NCBI GenBank assembly: GCA_039000515.1
Contig: JBCFYV010009882.1
Coordinates: 51,750,816-51,814,815, forward strand
DNA: 64,000 nt
From: Timema cristinae
Lineage: Eukaryota > Arthropoda > Insecta > Phasmatodea > Timematidae
Direction: 5' to 3'
In this document: one piece after another, positions 11,187-23,000 of the stretch
How the letters are laid out: every line of letters starts with the position of its first letter
Numbering within the stretch: position 1 is the first letter of the stretch
Position numbers and translations under genes: made by a program
The notes under the pieces: generated by a model
Seen by the model: only the letters and a program-made list of their open reading frames with translations
What the model was told of the DNA's origin: nothing
Database searches by the model: none

Positions 11187-12460
11187 AAATAACCGGACTG
11201 ATGCTTTAAAAAATGTATTTACAAAATTACTCAATGGACATGTTATCACCTTCAATGTAGTCCCCGCCCAAATCCTTACACCTCGCCATACGAATCTTCC
11301 ACTGTTGGAAGCAATGTTTCAGGTACTTTTCTGAAAGGCTGTTCATGAGCTTCGTCACATTTTCCTTCACAGCATCAACAGACTCGAAACAGGTTCCTTT
11401 TAGTGCAAACTTGATCTTCGGGAACAGAAAAAAGTCACACGAGGCTAGATCAATTGAGTAAAGTGGATATTCCAACAACGGAATCTTGAGCTTCGCCAAA
11501 AACCTCTGGATAAACAGCGCTTTATGTGCTTGTGTGTCGTCCTGATGAAGAATCCATGAGCCATTCTTCCCCATTTCAGGTCTTCTTCCTATGTGTTCAC
11601 GAAGGGTTGTCAAAACCTCCTTATAGTAAACCTGATTAACAGTCTGAACTTCAGGTACCCAATCAATGTGAAACATTCCCTCGGATATAAAAAAAAAATT
11701 CTTTGAATATTGACTTGTTCATCTGTGCTTTCTTTTGTCTCGGTGAACTGGAACTCTTCCAATGTATGAATTGGAGCTTAGTTTCAGGGTCAATCTGAAA
11801 AAACTACGATTTGTCGCAAGTTATCACAATTTCTAAAAAGTTTGGATCATTTTTAATGTTATGAAAGATGTCAGCACAAATGTTCATTCGAGTTTCCTTT
11901 TGCTCTGGAGTGAGCAGTTTTGACACCATTTTAGAGAAAACTTTTTTTCATTTGTAAATTATCATATAAAATTTGTAGAACAGTTTCTTATCAATATTAA
12001 CTAAGTCAGCAATTGCTCGAATGCTAAGGCATCGTTTTTTCGAACAATTTCACTCACTATTTCTATATTAACCTTTGTTTTTGATGTACGAGGACGGTCG
12101 GGGTGTGGATTGTCTTCGATCCATTTCCTCCCTCAAATTTTTTAAACTAATCGAACACATAAGTACAAGATTAACACTGAATACCATAAACTTCCTTTAA
12201 CAAATTGTACATTTCTGTAGCAGATTTTCCAAGTTTTACAAGAAACTTCACGTTGACACGCTGCTCATCTTTTACACTCAACATAATTCCGACGGAGCTT
12301 AGGTACACGGTCCACTTAGAACAAAAGCTAAGGCTGAACTGTCGCCCCACGACCTTGAAATTTGGTAGGTAGAGGGAGAAAACAACATAGACCATTATCT
12401 GACACTGCTGGTTATTGTTGAGACCTCAGGTAAGTGGGGGAAAAAATAAGACCGGTTATT
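11187..12460 (-). mobile_element. irritans-type mariner element
   Basis: About 1,274 bp, the normal mariner size, with inverted ends sharing AATAACCGG (left near 11187-11200 AAATAACCGGACTGAT; right end reverse-complemented AATAACCGGTCTTAT). TA dinucleotides flank both ends (11185-11186, 12461-12462), as expected for mariner. The interior codes for a transposase on the minus strand. Confidence 0.9.
11227..12395 (-). pseudogene. mariner transposase pseudogene
   Basis: Read on the minus strand from 12395 to 11227. The N-terminal helix-turn-helix is recognisable (V-K-F-L-V-K-L-G-K-S-A-T-E). The middle follows in other frames (P-E-Q-K-E-T-R-M-N near 11910; I-T-C-D-K-S near 11825, whose Asp is the first catalytic acid). 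The C-terminal 149-residue open frame (11676-11227) has H-Q-D-D-T-Q-A-H and then D-L-A-S-C-D-F-F-L-F-P, the second and third acids of the D,D34D core. The frame moves at least twice and there are stops near 12170, 12100 and 11810. The protein would have been about 340-350 residues, the irritans/SETMAR type. It is inactive as it stands. Confidence 0.92.
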
Positions 12461-12679
12461 TAGTACACACCCCTCGTATTTGTCCCTGGATCTTGATTCT
12501 AAACTCTTTAGTGAATTTTATTCAAACATGAAATTGATATTTAATATGGATATACCTCAAGATTTTTATTCAGATGCTAGCTCTTAAATTAAGAGTAATT
12601 TACTGAAAATTGATTAGTTTGAATTTTAAATATTTTTACAGGTTGCTCTAATGATTTAGTTTAAAATTTATATTAAATG

Positions 12680-12969
12680 GGTGACCTGGTGGTCTAGGGG
12701 TAAGGTGTCGGACTTCTGTGCTGGCATCCGGGGTTCAAATTTCGGTCCCGGCACAGATTTATATGATTACCAAACCCTTCCTTCACCTCTGGAAAGAAGT
12801 GTATTAATCACAACTTGTCAATGTGTGGAGTGCCAGGCCTCCACCGTGGTTCGGGTTTCACGTTAAACTGTAGGTCCTCCATTTCATCTTACAATCACCC
12901 TACCATTATACATTAGCGTAAGTGTGTGTAACTCTAACGGGTATAAAGACATGATAATAATAATAATAA
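12680..12969 (+). repeat. SINE-A copy 1 (tRNA-Glu-like head, TAA tail)
   Basis: A 290-bp SINE with an 11-bp target-site duplication TATATTAAATG at 12669-12679 and 12970-12980. The head (12680-12755) resembles tRNA-Glu, with box A in CTGGTGGTCTAGGGGTAAGG and box B in GGGGTTCAAATTTCGG; these form an internal RNA polymerase III promoter. The body contains GGAGTGCCAGGCCTCCACC and the tail is (ATA)n. The same sequence recurs at 43423-43712 and 59422-59710, and its last 48 bp at 39084-39131. Confidence 0.93.
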
Positions 12970-12980
12970 TATATTAAATG

Positions 12981-13439
12981 AGTTTTTATCTGGCAATAAA
13001 CAGTGTATGCTTGTTTCTCAGATAAAAAAATAATTCATGGGCAGTTTACTAATGAGTAATGGTTAATTTCTTCCTAATGGCTTTATCTTTCTCCATTTTT
13101 GTGGAGAATAAAGTAAAATACAATAGTGCAAAGACTTCTGGAAATCTTCTTCTGCACAATGATCAGAACAGATTGTGGCTGGATGGAAATGTTATAATTG
13201 GCTTGGAAGATATAGTCTAATTTAATGAAGAAATAATTTTGTAAATATAAAAATTAAAAATAAATATGAAGGAAACAATATTAAATTATTTTAAATATTT
13301 AACAAGACTCTTAAGAAATAAAAAATTAGAAATTTTACATTCTTATTTTTCCTCCACGTCCATCTGGGCTATATGCATTTATTTACACAAAATAATATTG
13401 ATATTTGAAATGTAAAATTTAGAGGACATATAAGCACAT
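12981..13439. other. No recognisable gene
   Basis: AT-rich, short frames only. Nothing supportable. Confidence 0.6.
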
Positions 13440-13600
13440 TTTAATACGAAAGGAGGAGGAAACCATTTATGAAAACACACCCTTATCACACTCAGCTGAG
13501 AATCAAATCTCAACCTCCCTCGTCGCTAGTGAACAAGAGTAGATTGGCTTGATGATTAGGCTAAGACCATGTGATCAACTAGGTTTGTAAAACTAAGCAA
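13440..13600 (-). repeat. Possible SINE-C relic
   Basis: On the minus strand, GACGAGGGAGGTTGAGATTTG and a following TGATTCTCAGC resemble the box B neighbourhood of SINE-C at 44270-44310 (GACGGGGAGATTGAGGTTCG). Box A is not clear. The call rests on this one block. Confidence 0.35.
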
Positions 13601-14329
13601 TCAAATCACTTGATGTACATCTATGACCGGAGATTCCAACTTAAATGTATCATAAGGCCACAGTTGAACCTTCGGAATCTAGTGGTGGACCGCAATATAA
13701 TCGGATAATTTCTGTTGATCTATGCAAAAATGCCAAACGGTATTTAATTGTGAATGAAATAATAAGTGATAATTTAAACATGTTTAATTATATATCAAAC
13801 AAATTTTCTGACAAAATTATATTCTTTGGTAAGTCAATGTAATACAGAAAGTGTAAGGAAGAAATTATGTGGAGCTTTCATGGATTTATTCCCACACTAG
13901 CCAAAACTTTACATTTCTCGAGTAAAACAACAAAATTTGCTACAGTAGATTATTTTCTCGAGAAACTTCATGGGCCACCAGTTGGGAACCCCCCAATCTA
14001 GAGTAATAACTTAGTATTGTTGAAATATTACATTAAAAGAATAATTGTAAAGGTGTTAATATAATTAGCATTGTTGGAAACACGAATTATTGTATTGCAT
14101 GTCTAAAATTTTAATATACTGACAACTAATGACAAATTGTAACAACAACAGAAAAACAATGAAAATATAATACACTCAAATAAAAAGGACAAAGTAGAGA
14201 AAATTCCTATTAATAAAATACAAGCTACAGTATTGCTAAACTTGAATACTCAATTTGCAGTTTAATGTGATATGTTTGTCCACTTTTATGAAAAAAAGCA
14301 CTAAACAAATGTTTATCCACCCGCATCAT
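13601..14329. other. No recognisable gene
   Basis: A short frame at 13645-13842 has no recognisable similarity. The rest is AT-rich. Confidence 0.55.
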
Positions 14330-14475
14330 CGAGAAAGTGTACAGAGTCCTCAGTCTTATCGAGATTGGTTTGTCGGTGATGGGGAGATTGGGGTTTAAAC
14401 ACCAACCGGGCTTACTTACGATGTTCCTAAATGGCTTTCCCTCCTCTCTCCATGCAAGTTCCACCTTATTAGTAT
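14330..14475 (+). repeat. Possible SINE-C relic
   Basis: GATGGGGAGATTGGGGTTTAA near 14378-14400 matches the SINE-C box B block (GACGGGGAGATTGAGGTTCG). CCTCTCTCCATGC at 14443-14455 is shared with the body of the copy at 34195-34425. Confidence 0.45.
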
Positions 14476-15209
14476 AAATATGAGGACTGCCTGAACAGGT
14501 AAAAAGTGTGGATCACATTATAATTTATTATAAATACAGGTCTACTAATGCTAATAAAATATTAGAACCTTACACAAAGGACTAACAAAATTAATTAATA
14601 TATATATATATACCCTCTTAAGTTATCAAATCCCGAAAGTGGGAGGTGGGGCCATTTCTTAAACGGTTTACCACTCTTCCTTCATAGAAATACATTCATA
14701 CATTTACTCTAAATTCAACCATCTTTACCCAAAGCATATTTGCGTAGTTAAATATGAATGTAGTTTAAAAGAGTAAAAATGCATGGTGACACAAACAAAG
14801 CAAAACAAAAATAGCTTCTATATGATTTTGAATTTTGATTGGATTAACAGTGATTATATGACTTGAAGACCCCGTAGTGCAGATTATTATTACTATTAAA
14901 TTATATAAAATATTTTAATGAATGTTTATACAATTTATCTAGAGAGAATCAAACATTGCAATATTATATTTGTTATTATAGTCAAGAGAAAATTACTTAC
15001 AAGTTTTCAGATTAAATTTGTCCTCACTCTTACCTACTACTATCAACCTTCTTTTATTAATTCATCATTTGGAAAACTAAGATATTTAATATTGCTGCCA
15101 AACATGGCACGATTACTGATTTTAAAAACATTTAAACACACTAATTACATGGTATATTTGCCCGTTTACCCTCAAGTTGTCCCTTCTTCAGCTACCCGAC
15201 TTCCCCGAA
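14476..15209. other. No recognisable gene
   Basis: AT-rich. A TA run lies near 14598-14612. A 98-residue frame at 14918-15214 has no recognised domain and looks fortuitous. Confidence 0.55.
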
Positions 15210-15395
15210 TCTGACGTCATGACAAGAAAGAAGGAGTGGGAGAACATGCGCACCATTTCACCTTTACTTCATCACACCACGGGGTAAACCCATATTTTCA
15301 TTAATGATAAATTTTCGGCCATACCAGGAATATAACTCGGGACGCTTAGCTCAGTACACACACAAGCTACCAACTGAGCTAAGTTGTCGGACACA
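15210..15395 (-). repeat. SINE-B copy, tail replaced by shared GC-richer segment
   Basis: The minus strand from about 15395 reads a tRNA-Lys-like head, CTTAGCTCAGTTGGTAGC (box A), then GAGTTATATTCCTGG (decayed box B), then body sequence to GGGTTTACCCC. Beyond that, 15210-15275 (CTGACGTCATG ... TTTCACCTTTACTTC) matches the reverse complement of 6530-6605 rather than the SINE-B tail at 18140-18200. It is too diverged to be a working tRNA gene. Confidence 0.65.
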
Positions 15396-15539
15396 TTTTA
15401 ATAAATATGGTTTGTATATCAAAAAAGAACAAAATTGTTTGGACCATAAATAAATAAAAATCTTTGGCCAAACTTTATTTCCTGTTTGATCTATTTACTG
15501 TTTCGTTTGCTAAATATGTTTTGAGCCCATGTATTTTTG

Positions 15540-15745
15540 CTTGTTCTCAAATTTAATAGTGTCATGTTTGGCTATCTTCTGCTAAAGAGGGGACCTTGAA
15601 AATCACTTTTATTCGGTGTATTTTAAGTGTGAACTTTTAAACCTAGAATTTTCTGATGTATAGGCATTGTTCTACTATCCTCCTTTCAATGTTTATTGAA
15701 TGCAGCCATTTGTCATACTTTTTTATTCTTTGTAGGCATGAATAA
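15540..15745 (+). repeat. Relic of the long-TIR MITE family
   Basis: Parallels 43090-43265: TCTTCTGCTAAAGAGGGGACC against TCTTCTGCTGAAGAAGGGAAC, then GTGAACTTT, then GGCATTG...TCCT-CTTTTCAATGTTTA and AGCCATTTG-CAT. Only one arm plus downstream flank is present. Confidence 0.6.
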
Positions 15746-15861
15746 AATAGATAGCAATCAATGATTTCTAAGTCTATAATTAAAACAACTCTAGTAAAAT
15801 AAAGCTATAACAAGGGTTATTGTCGAAAAAAATATTTATAGTATTATTTAACATACTTAAG

Positions 15862-16265
15862 TTGCGGATGTAGAGGACCCAAGAAAAGGTGTTTTTGCAG
15901 TTTTTGGAGCAAAACTTTTGTTGGTCAAAATAAATCAAATATTGCTTCAGTACAAACGGAGTTTTAATTTCTTAACATGGTGATATTAACTGCTGTTGAA
16001 TATATGTCATGAACAAAGAGGCCTTAGGCGACAAAATTTTAAAATGAAGATAAAAAAATGTCATTTGATTTTAGAACTCCTTTGATAGATACATTTAAAA
16101 AACAACCTTGATAAATATTCAAGAGCTGTCAAGACCACCATGTGAATAAAATTAATCTCTATGGTTGTACTGAAGCAATATTTGATTTATTTTGACAAAA
16201 AAAAAATTAATACAAAAACTGCAGAAACACTGGCCTTTTCTCGCATCCCCAACATCCCTTCCTTA
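15862..16265. repeat. Foldback element with about 100-bp inverted arms
   Basis: The left arm (about 15862-15965) and the inverted right arm (about 16155-16262) share TCAAAATAAATCAAATATTG, CTTCAGTACAA, TGCAGTTTTTG and AGAAAAGG. The spacer is about 190 bp and non-coding. This is a MITE or foldback structure; terminal duplications were not resolved. Confidence 0.75.
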
Positions 16266-18134
16266 ATGATTCAATAATTAAATTAAAATTATTCCTTGTG
16301 ACATGTTTAAGTCCAAAGTTCTAACAGAAAAATAACTAGACCAGGAAATATATAAACCAGTTTACATGGATCAAGCAAGATAAAGAAAAGGATTTTAGAA
16401 AGAATATATTTTCATTTGTTGCTATTAATCTTTTTTGTGCCTTTTCCTATTAAGATGTAAAGTATCTCTATGATTGGAAATAGCTTTTACTTTAAGCGTT
16501 AGTTAAAATATGTTCACATCCTGTCATTGAAATAATTTTTTTTTTTTTTTTTTTTTTTTTGCAAAGTAGAGTATTAAGTGAAAATCAATAATATATGAAA
16601 TGTATGAAATTTATTTTGTTGCATGATATCATATGAGGTATCTCTATGTTTTCTTTGATTTCTCTCTATATCTGTTATTATCCTTGTGCGTAGATAGTAC
16701 AGTAATTCCAGGCATAGCATTGCCCTGCACAATAATGTTTGGTTACAGCGTTGTTAAGTCTCTTTGAAAAAAAAATTTATGTGACACTGGCTGCGACAGG
16801 CTAGTGTTGTGTTTCAGATGATTAAATGGTACACCAAGTTTGACTGTCAGTTAACAATCCAATTCTCATTCATACAAAGTGTGATGAGTCATGCAAGCCC
16901 CATCAGGTATTCCTCTCCTCTACCTTAAGAACAGAATTTTAAGTATACAGGGCAACCTGCAACCCATATCACATCCATTTACTCAAAGGATCTTATTTTA
17001 CTCTTTTCTAAACTATCATTAATGATATATAAACTTTTTTTTAATATAAAATTTAAGATAACAATGTGATGGTATTATTTGTAAAATCCAAATTTAGATA
17101 AAACTTCAGAATGATTATACAAACAATCAAATAGAAATCGATATACAGGTTTGAAATTTGAAACTAATAAATGAGAATGAAATTTAATCTTCAAACTTTG
17201 GTTGCAACAGTACAAATAGTTTACACTTCCATTGGTTTGATTACCATTTGGTTTTTATAGTGATTATTTGATTTGACAATAGAACACTTTGTTAATGTAT
17301 TGGTAGTTTAAATCGCACTAGAGATAAATCTTTCTATTCTTGGTGGATACCCATTAAGCAAGACTAAGCAAACAAGGGAGGAAAGAAGGGGTATGGCTCG
17401 GCTGTCTTTCAATGATCTTTATCTGGAATGTTGCTAATAAAAGACCTATTGAGTCTGTCTTCGGGACACAATTGTTCAGGTGGGAGCTGTTAGTAATAGT
17501 TCACACTGTTGTATATTACTGAAAAAATTTTAAATTGTGAAATTAAACAGGGGAAATCAACCTGATAGTAGAAAAGTGTTCTGAATATTTTGAATGTTAA
17601 AAAATTACAGGACATTAAAAAAAACACTTATTTTATTTAAGATATTTCTAAAATTGATTAAAATATTTTGTTCTTTGACATTCTAGCATTAGTGTGTTGA
17701 TAATCATATTAGAAAACCAAATATTTAGAGAGATGCTAAGAGAAAATGCGCAGCGGGAGTATTGAGGTGGCTTATCCAAAATTGTTTCCCACTTTTCCTT
17801 CACACACACAATGTGTAAACTTTCTCTACATTCTACTTTTTTCATCTCTATCTCATTAGTGTAATGTGGATTTTGCAGGCAGAGAAAACTGAATAAACAA
17901 TCTTTAAAAGTCAGGAATAGCAGGGTTTTGTCCTGTAATTCAATAAAATTAACTAAAAAATAATGGAATTTAAATATATGAGTTAAAAAAGTATTAGTTT
18001 CATACCTAAACACTAAAACCAAATATAAAGATTTGTTCTTGTGTGTTTACAGAATACAATGCCTAGTGTTTGATTTTTCTGTCACATTTGCTCTATTTAA
18101 ATTGATTACCGTTTCCAGCCTGCGGGCTGTGTCA
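16266..18134. other. No recognisable gene
   Basis: Contains a 25-base T run at 16536-16560. A 124-residue minus-strand frame at 17648-18022 has no domain I recognise and lacks gene-like composition. No paired termini seen. Confidence 0.55.
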
Positions 18135-18392
18135 GTGGGCTGGGCCAGTTTTTTATTCAAACCATATATTTTCCACTAACGGCTTACTAGAACTGTCGTC
18201 AGTCCATATCCCTTATAATCTCACTTAAGACTAGGGCAATAACAAAATCCAGTCCCAGGTCGTTAATTCATTAGTGTGAATAGGTAAACCCACATTTCGC
18301 CAAAGATACATTCTTTGACCCTGCCAGGAATCGAACCGAGGACCCTTGGGTCAGTAGACAGACACGCTACCGAGTGAGCTAATGTTCGGAAG
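18135..18392 (-). repeat. SINE-B, full-length-like copy (tRNA-Lys-like head)
   Basis: The minus strand from 18392 gives ATTAGCTCACTCGGTAGCG (box A), GGTCCTCGGTTCGATTCCTGG (box B), about 180 bp of body, and a tail ending GAATAAAAAACTGG. The head resembles tRNA-Lys (TAGCTCAGTCGGTAGAGC...GGTTCAA). Related pieces lie at 6372-6540 and 15210-15395. Target-site duplications were not identified. Confidence 0.8.
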
Positions 18393-19271
18393 AATTTTAT
18401 AACCAAGCTAGGGATTTGTATATACACTATGTAGATATGCGGAACAATTTGAATGAGTTATAAACTGCAAAGTTTGTAAATAATCTACACTCAATGCACT
18501 ATCCTGGGGTATATACCAAGATAGACACCAACTTCCCGGGTTACATTTAGAAGTGTTAATTCATTCAACAACCTGCAGGCAACAAGAATTTATAAAATAT
18601 AAGCAAAATTAATCATAATTTATAAGGTGTAATTACATCCCTTGATATTAGCCATTCCTATTGTAAGGTAATAAAACTAACATAACTTAGATTTTTAAAT
18701 GAACCGTCTAGTAATAATTATAAGAACTTATAAAAATAAAAGTCTTACTCTTTATTAATAAGTTTTGTGAATTTATTTGACGTGGTGTGCTGCTCTTTAC
18801 TCAGAAAATTTATTCTTAGCTTGGTTTGTATATATTTATAAGGGCTTCCTGTCTCCGGTTGTCTCTAAAATGGTATCATGTGTCTGAAACATGAGCCATA
18901 TCATCAGCGAACGGCACATCCACATTTTAGTTATTAGATTAGTTGATGACAGCGATTTTTCTGTGTGAATCACTGTACTAGCTACAATTATCACTTGATC
19001 CTGCACTGTGGATAGTAGAAGTCGGTTGAATGGTGCTCTATGCCGCCGCCATTAAAGGAATCATTCATAGTTAGCAGAAACTAGATCGCATGATCTAGAG
19101 CAGAGCTTTAGACAATTAGTTTTAGACAGTTTTTAAAGACGATTACTTGTAAGCAGTTGTAGAGAGTGGGGGAAATGTGTGAGTTCAGCGATGACGTGCT
19201 TAAGCACCATGAGTACAATAATGGTTAACATAGTGAACACCACACCAGAGCAATGCTCGAGCTAGCATATG
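18393..19271. other. No recognisable gene
   Basis: Mixed-composition sequence upstream of the Helitron. No coding similarity seen. Confidence 0.55.
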
Positions 19272-20081
19272 TCTTAATATATATAATTCTTCAGTACGTG
19301 TGTATGTCACTGAACTCCTCCTAAACCGCTAGACCGATTTTGATGAAATTTTTTGTGTGTGTTTGAGCGGGTTCATGGATGGTTTTGATTCACAATTGAA
19401 CTCGGTAGATGGCGCTTCAGATCGGGTTTTAGGATTTATTTTTATTCTTTAGGGAATTTATTTGAGGGGATTTTTATTAAAGATTTTTTGCATATCAGAA
19501 CATGTAACCTCACAATTTCACTCCCCACCACCACCAACCAATATTTATAATAATGAATATAATATGAATAATTGACCGTTAAAACCTTCTGAATAGTGAA
19601 TAATTGAACTTCTGAGAATAATTCATAGTTATGTTTGTGTACCATAGGTGGCATTGATTTCGAATTCTGTGGTATATGACGTACGCATCAATACATGTGC
19701 AAGTCTCTTGCGTCGTGGCTTGGCGTTGTTTTGGCATTTCAATTTCTGTACGATGTGTTTAGATATTTCATGTATCACAATCGCGTGAATATTGAGTGTA
19801 TTTTTCATCAAGTGTACTCAAATACATACATTGGGAAAATGTGTAAGGTGCTGTGTTGAAGTGAATATCTTACATGATCTTCCATAAATTTAAATTATAT
19901 ACATGCGTATTCAATGACAATCAATATAACCTGTAAATTTCTATTTTAAGTGCTTATTTGTGTCGATGATTTTATAAAATTTACGGAGTGTTAAACATCT
20001 CATTGGAAAAAAAACCATGTAATCCATTAAATTCAAATATAAGTTGCTTAAATTTTGGTGTTGTGTGTTTATTAAAGAACA

Positions 20082-23000
20082 ATGCCACGTCTTCGTGGAC
20101 GAGGAGGAAATATTGGTCGACGTACACAGAATTTACAAATAGTCCACACCTGTCGGTTAAATTGAATGGCAGAAGATCAATTGACGGACAATGCAAATTT
20201 AAGAGTACAGGTTGCAAACACACGCGCAAATGAAAGTCAACAGCAACGCAATGAACGCCTTCGAGCTAATGCATTGAGACAAAGACAGGCGCGTCAACGA
20301 GCCACTGATGCACAAAGAGCGCATGAACAACAGCGCTTGCAAGTACATCGCGCATTGACACGCGCATCACTTCTCCGTCTTGAGTTCGAATATGAGTCGG
20401 ACATCGACTATTCGACACATTCACAAATTGTCATTGGCGCTATGGACAAAGAATGCCAACATTGCCATGCATTCAAATACAAAGGTGAATCAGCCAGTTT
20501 GCTGCGCGTCTGGAAAAGTTGTACTTCCACCATTGAATTCGCCGCCAGAGCCATTGAAAACACTATTGGCTGGAGCCACACCTCAATCAAAATTGTTTTT
20601 GCGTAAAATTTGCAAATTCAATTCTTGCTTCCAAATGACATCATTCGGAACACCAAAAATCGTTCAGAATGAGGATGGTTGCAATTTTGAATCAACGTTT
20701 AAGATTCAGGGCCAAGTATATCATCAAATAGGTTCTTTAATCTCAAAGCCTGATGCCGATCCAAAATTCTTACAAATCTACTTCATGGTCGATGAAGTGC
20801 AACAAATAAAAGTACGCTGCCAGTACAACCACATCGAGCAGATGGAGGAGCGAGAAATTGTGGTGACTTTGGAACTGTTTTTGCGAAATCACAACCAGTT
20901 GGTCCAGTTGTTTTATACAGTTTCAAACAGACTGCAAAATGACAACTACATGATTGTCTTCAAAGCAGACACAGTACCATTTGGAGAGCATGCGGGCTGA
21001 TACAATTCACCAACCGTTAATGAAGTTGCAGTTGTTATGGTTGTCGACATATATGAACGTCGAGATATATGGATCCAACACAGTGATAACACGGTTCACA
21101 CAATTCAAGACAGTCATCGTTCTTACGATGCTTTGCAATATCTGTTGATATTTTGGGAAGGAGAAGATGGATATCATTTTAACATCAAACAAATAAATCC
21201 AATGACAGGTACAATCTACATATTATTTACTTTTTCTTTTTCTGTAAGATTAATTTATTTTTGTCTTATTTATATTTTTACTTTGCAGGTACAGAAACCA
21301 ACAATAAAGTGAGAGCGATGAACTTCTACATATATCGGTTGATGATTCGAGCCAATGAAGACAACAACATTCTCCGATGCCGCCAGCTGTTTCATCAATA
21401 CATCGTTGATATGTATGCGAAAATTGAAAGCGAGCGATTACGGTACATCAAGCATAATCAAGCGAAGCTGCGTTCTGAGGAGTACATTCATTTGCGTGAT
21501 GCTATTGTCGGTAACGTTGATGGAACCACTAATAGCAACGACATCAGTACCGCATATATTCTTCCATCATCATATATTGGTAGTCCGCGTCATATGCAAG
21601 AATACATTCAAGACGCCATGACTTTCGTGCGCGCGTACAGCCGACCAGATTTGTTCATTACATTTACGTGCAATCCTAACTGGGATGAAATTAAAATGTT
21701 TTTATTGCCAGGTCAAACAACAATGCATCGCCATGATATCACTGCACGTGTCTTCAAACAAAAATTAAAATCGTTGATGAACTTGATTACACATCACTCT
21801 GTATTCGGCGAAACACGTTGATGGCTGTATTCTGTTGAATGGCAAAAACGAGGTTTGCCACATGCACATATTTTGATTTGGTTCGTCGACAAAGTACGGT
21901 CAGAAGAAATTGATAAAATTATTTCAGCAGAAATTCCGGATATGAATATCGATAAATAGTTGTTGGACATTTTTTCTGCTAACATGATCCATGGTCCATG
22001 TGGCGCTCTAAACATTACGGCGCCGTGCATGGACAATGGAAAATATACGAAACGTTTCTCAAAAGCGTGTATAAACGATACTGTCGCTAATATCAACCGT
22101 TATCCATTGTATCGTCGTAGAGGCACAGATAATGGTGGACAATCATATCAATTGCGCATGTCCAACAGTGGAACGGTTGACATTGACAATTGCTGGGTGG
22201 TTCCGTATTCGCCATTGCTGTGCAAAATCTACAAAGCTCACATTAACGTTGAGTTCTGCAGTTCGGTGAAGTCCATAAAATACATTTGCAAATACTTTCA
22301 TAAGGGCAGAGATATGGCTGTATTTGCTGTTCAAAATGTAAATGATAACGACAAAATAAAACGTTATCAAATGGGCCGATATATGAGCAGCAATGAAGCA
22401 GTTTGGCGCATTTTGAGTTTTCCCATACACGAAAACACCCTGCTGTTATACATTTGGCCGTGCACCTTGAAAATGGACAGCATGTTTATTTCACAGAAGA
22501 GACTGCTCTACAACGAGCATTAACTGCCCCAAAAACCACACTGAGATTTTCGAACTATGCAACCAACCAGATATTTTCGGTCGATTCGCAAAGACATTAA
22601 TGTGCCACAATTTTTGACGTGAAACAAACGGTAGAAAAAGTGGGACCCACAAAAGCGAGGCCTTTCAGTCCAAGGATACGACGGAATATTTATGGGAAAT
22701 ACATTAGGCCGATTATACACAGTCCATCCAAAGCAACGCGAATGCTTCTTCTTGCGTTTGTTGTTGGTTAACGTTCCTGGACCTACGTCCTTCCAATACT
22801 TTCGAAAAGTCAATGGTATTTTGTACGACACGTACCACGATGCGTGTCGCGAATTGCATTTGCTGGAAGATAACAACCATTGGGATCTCACACTTGCAGA
22901 TGCAGTACAGAGTTCCTCTCCTCATCAAATTCGCCAATTATTCGCAATATTATTGACATGTTTACCGTTGCAAGCTTCTGTTATCTGGGATAAATATAAA

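Noticed and set aside
12680..12760. tRNA-Glu gene
   Set aside because: Followed by a SINE body and tail with flanking TSD; the acceptor stem does not close.
15330..15395. tRNA-Lys-like gene on the minus strand
   Set aside because: Box B is mutated and the sequence continues into SINE-B.
17648..18022. 124-residue minus-strand protein
   Set aside because: No recognised domain, AT-driven composition, no splice or family support; also checked as a JmjC exon without success.
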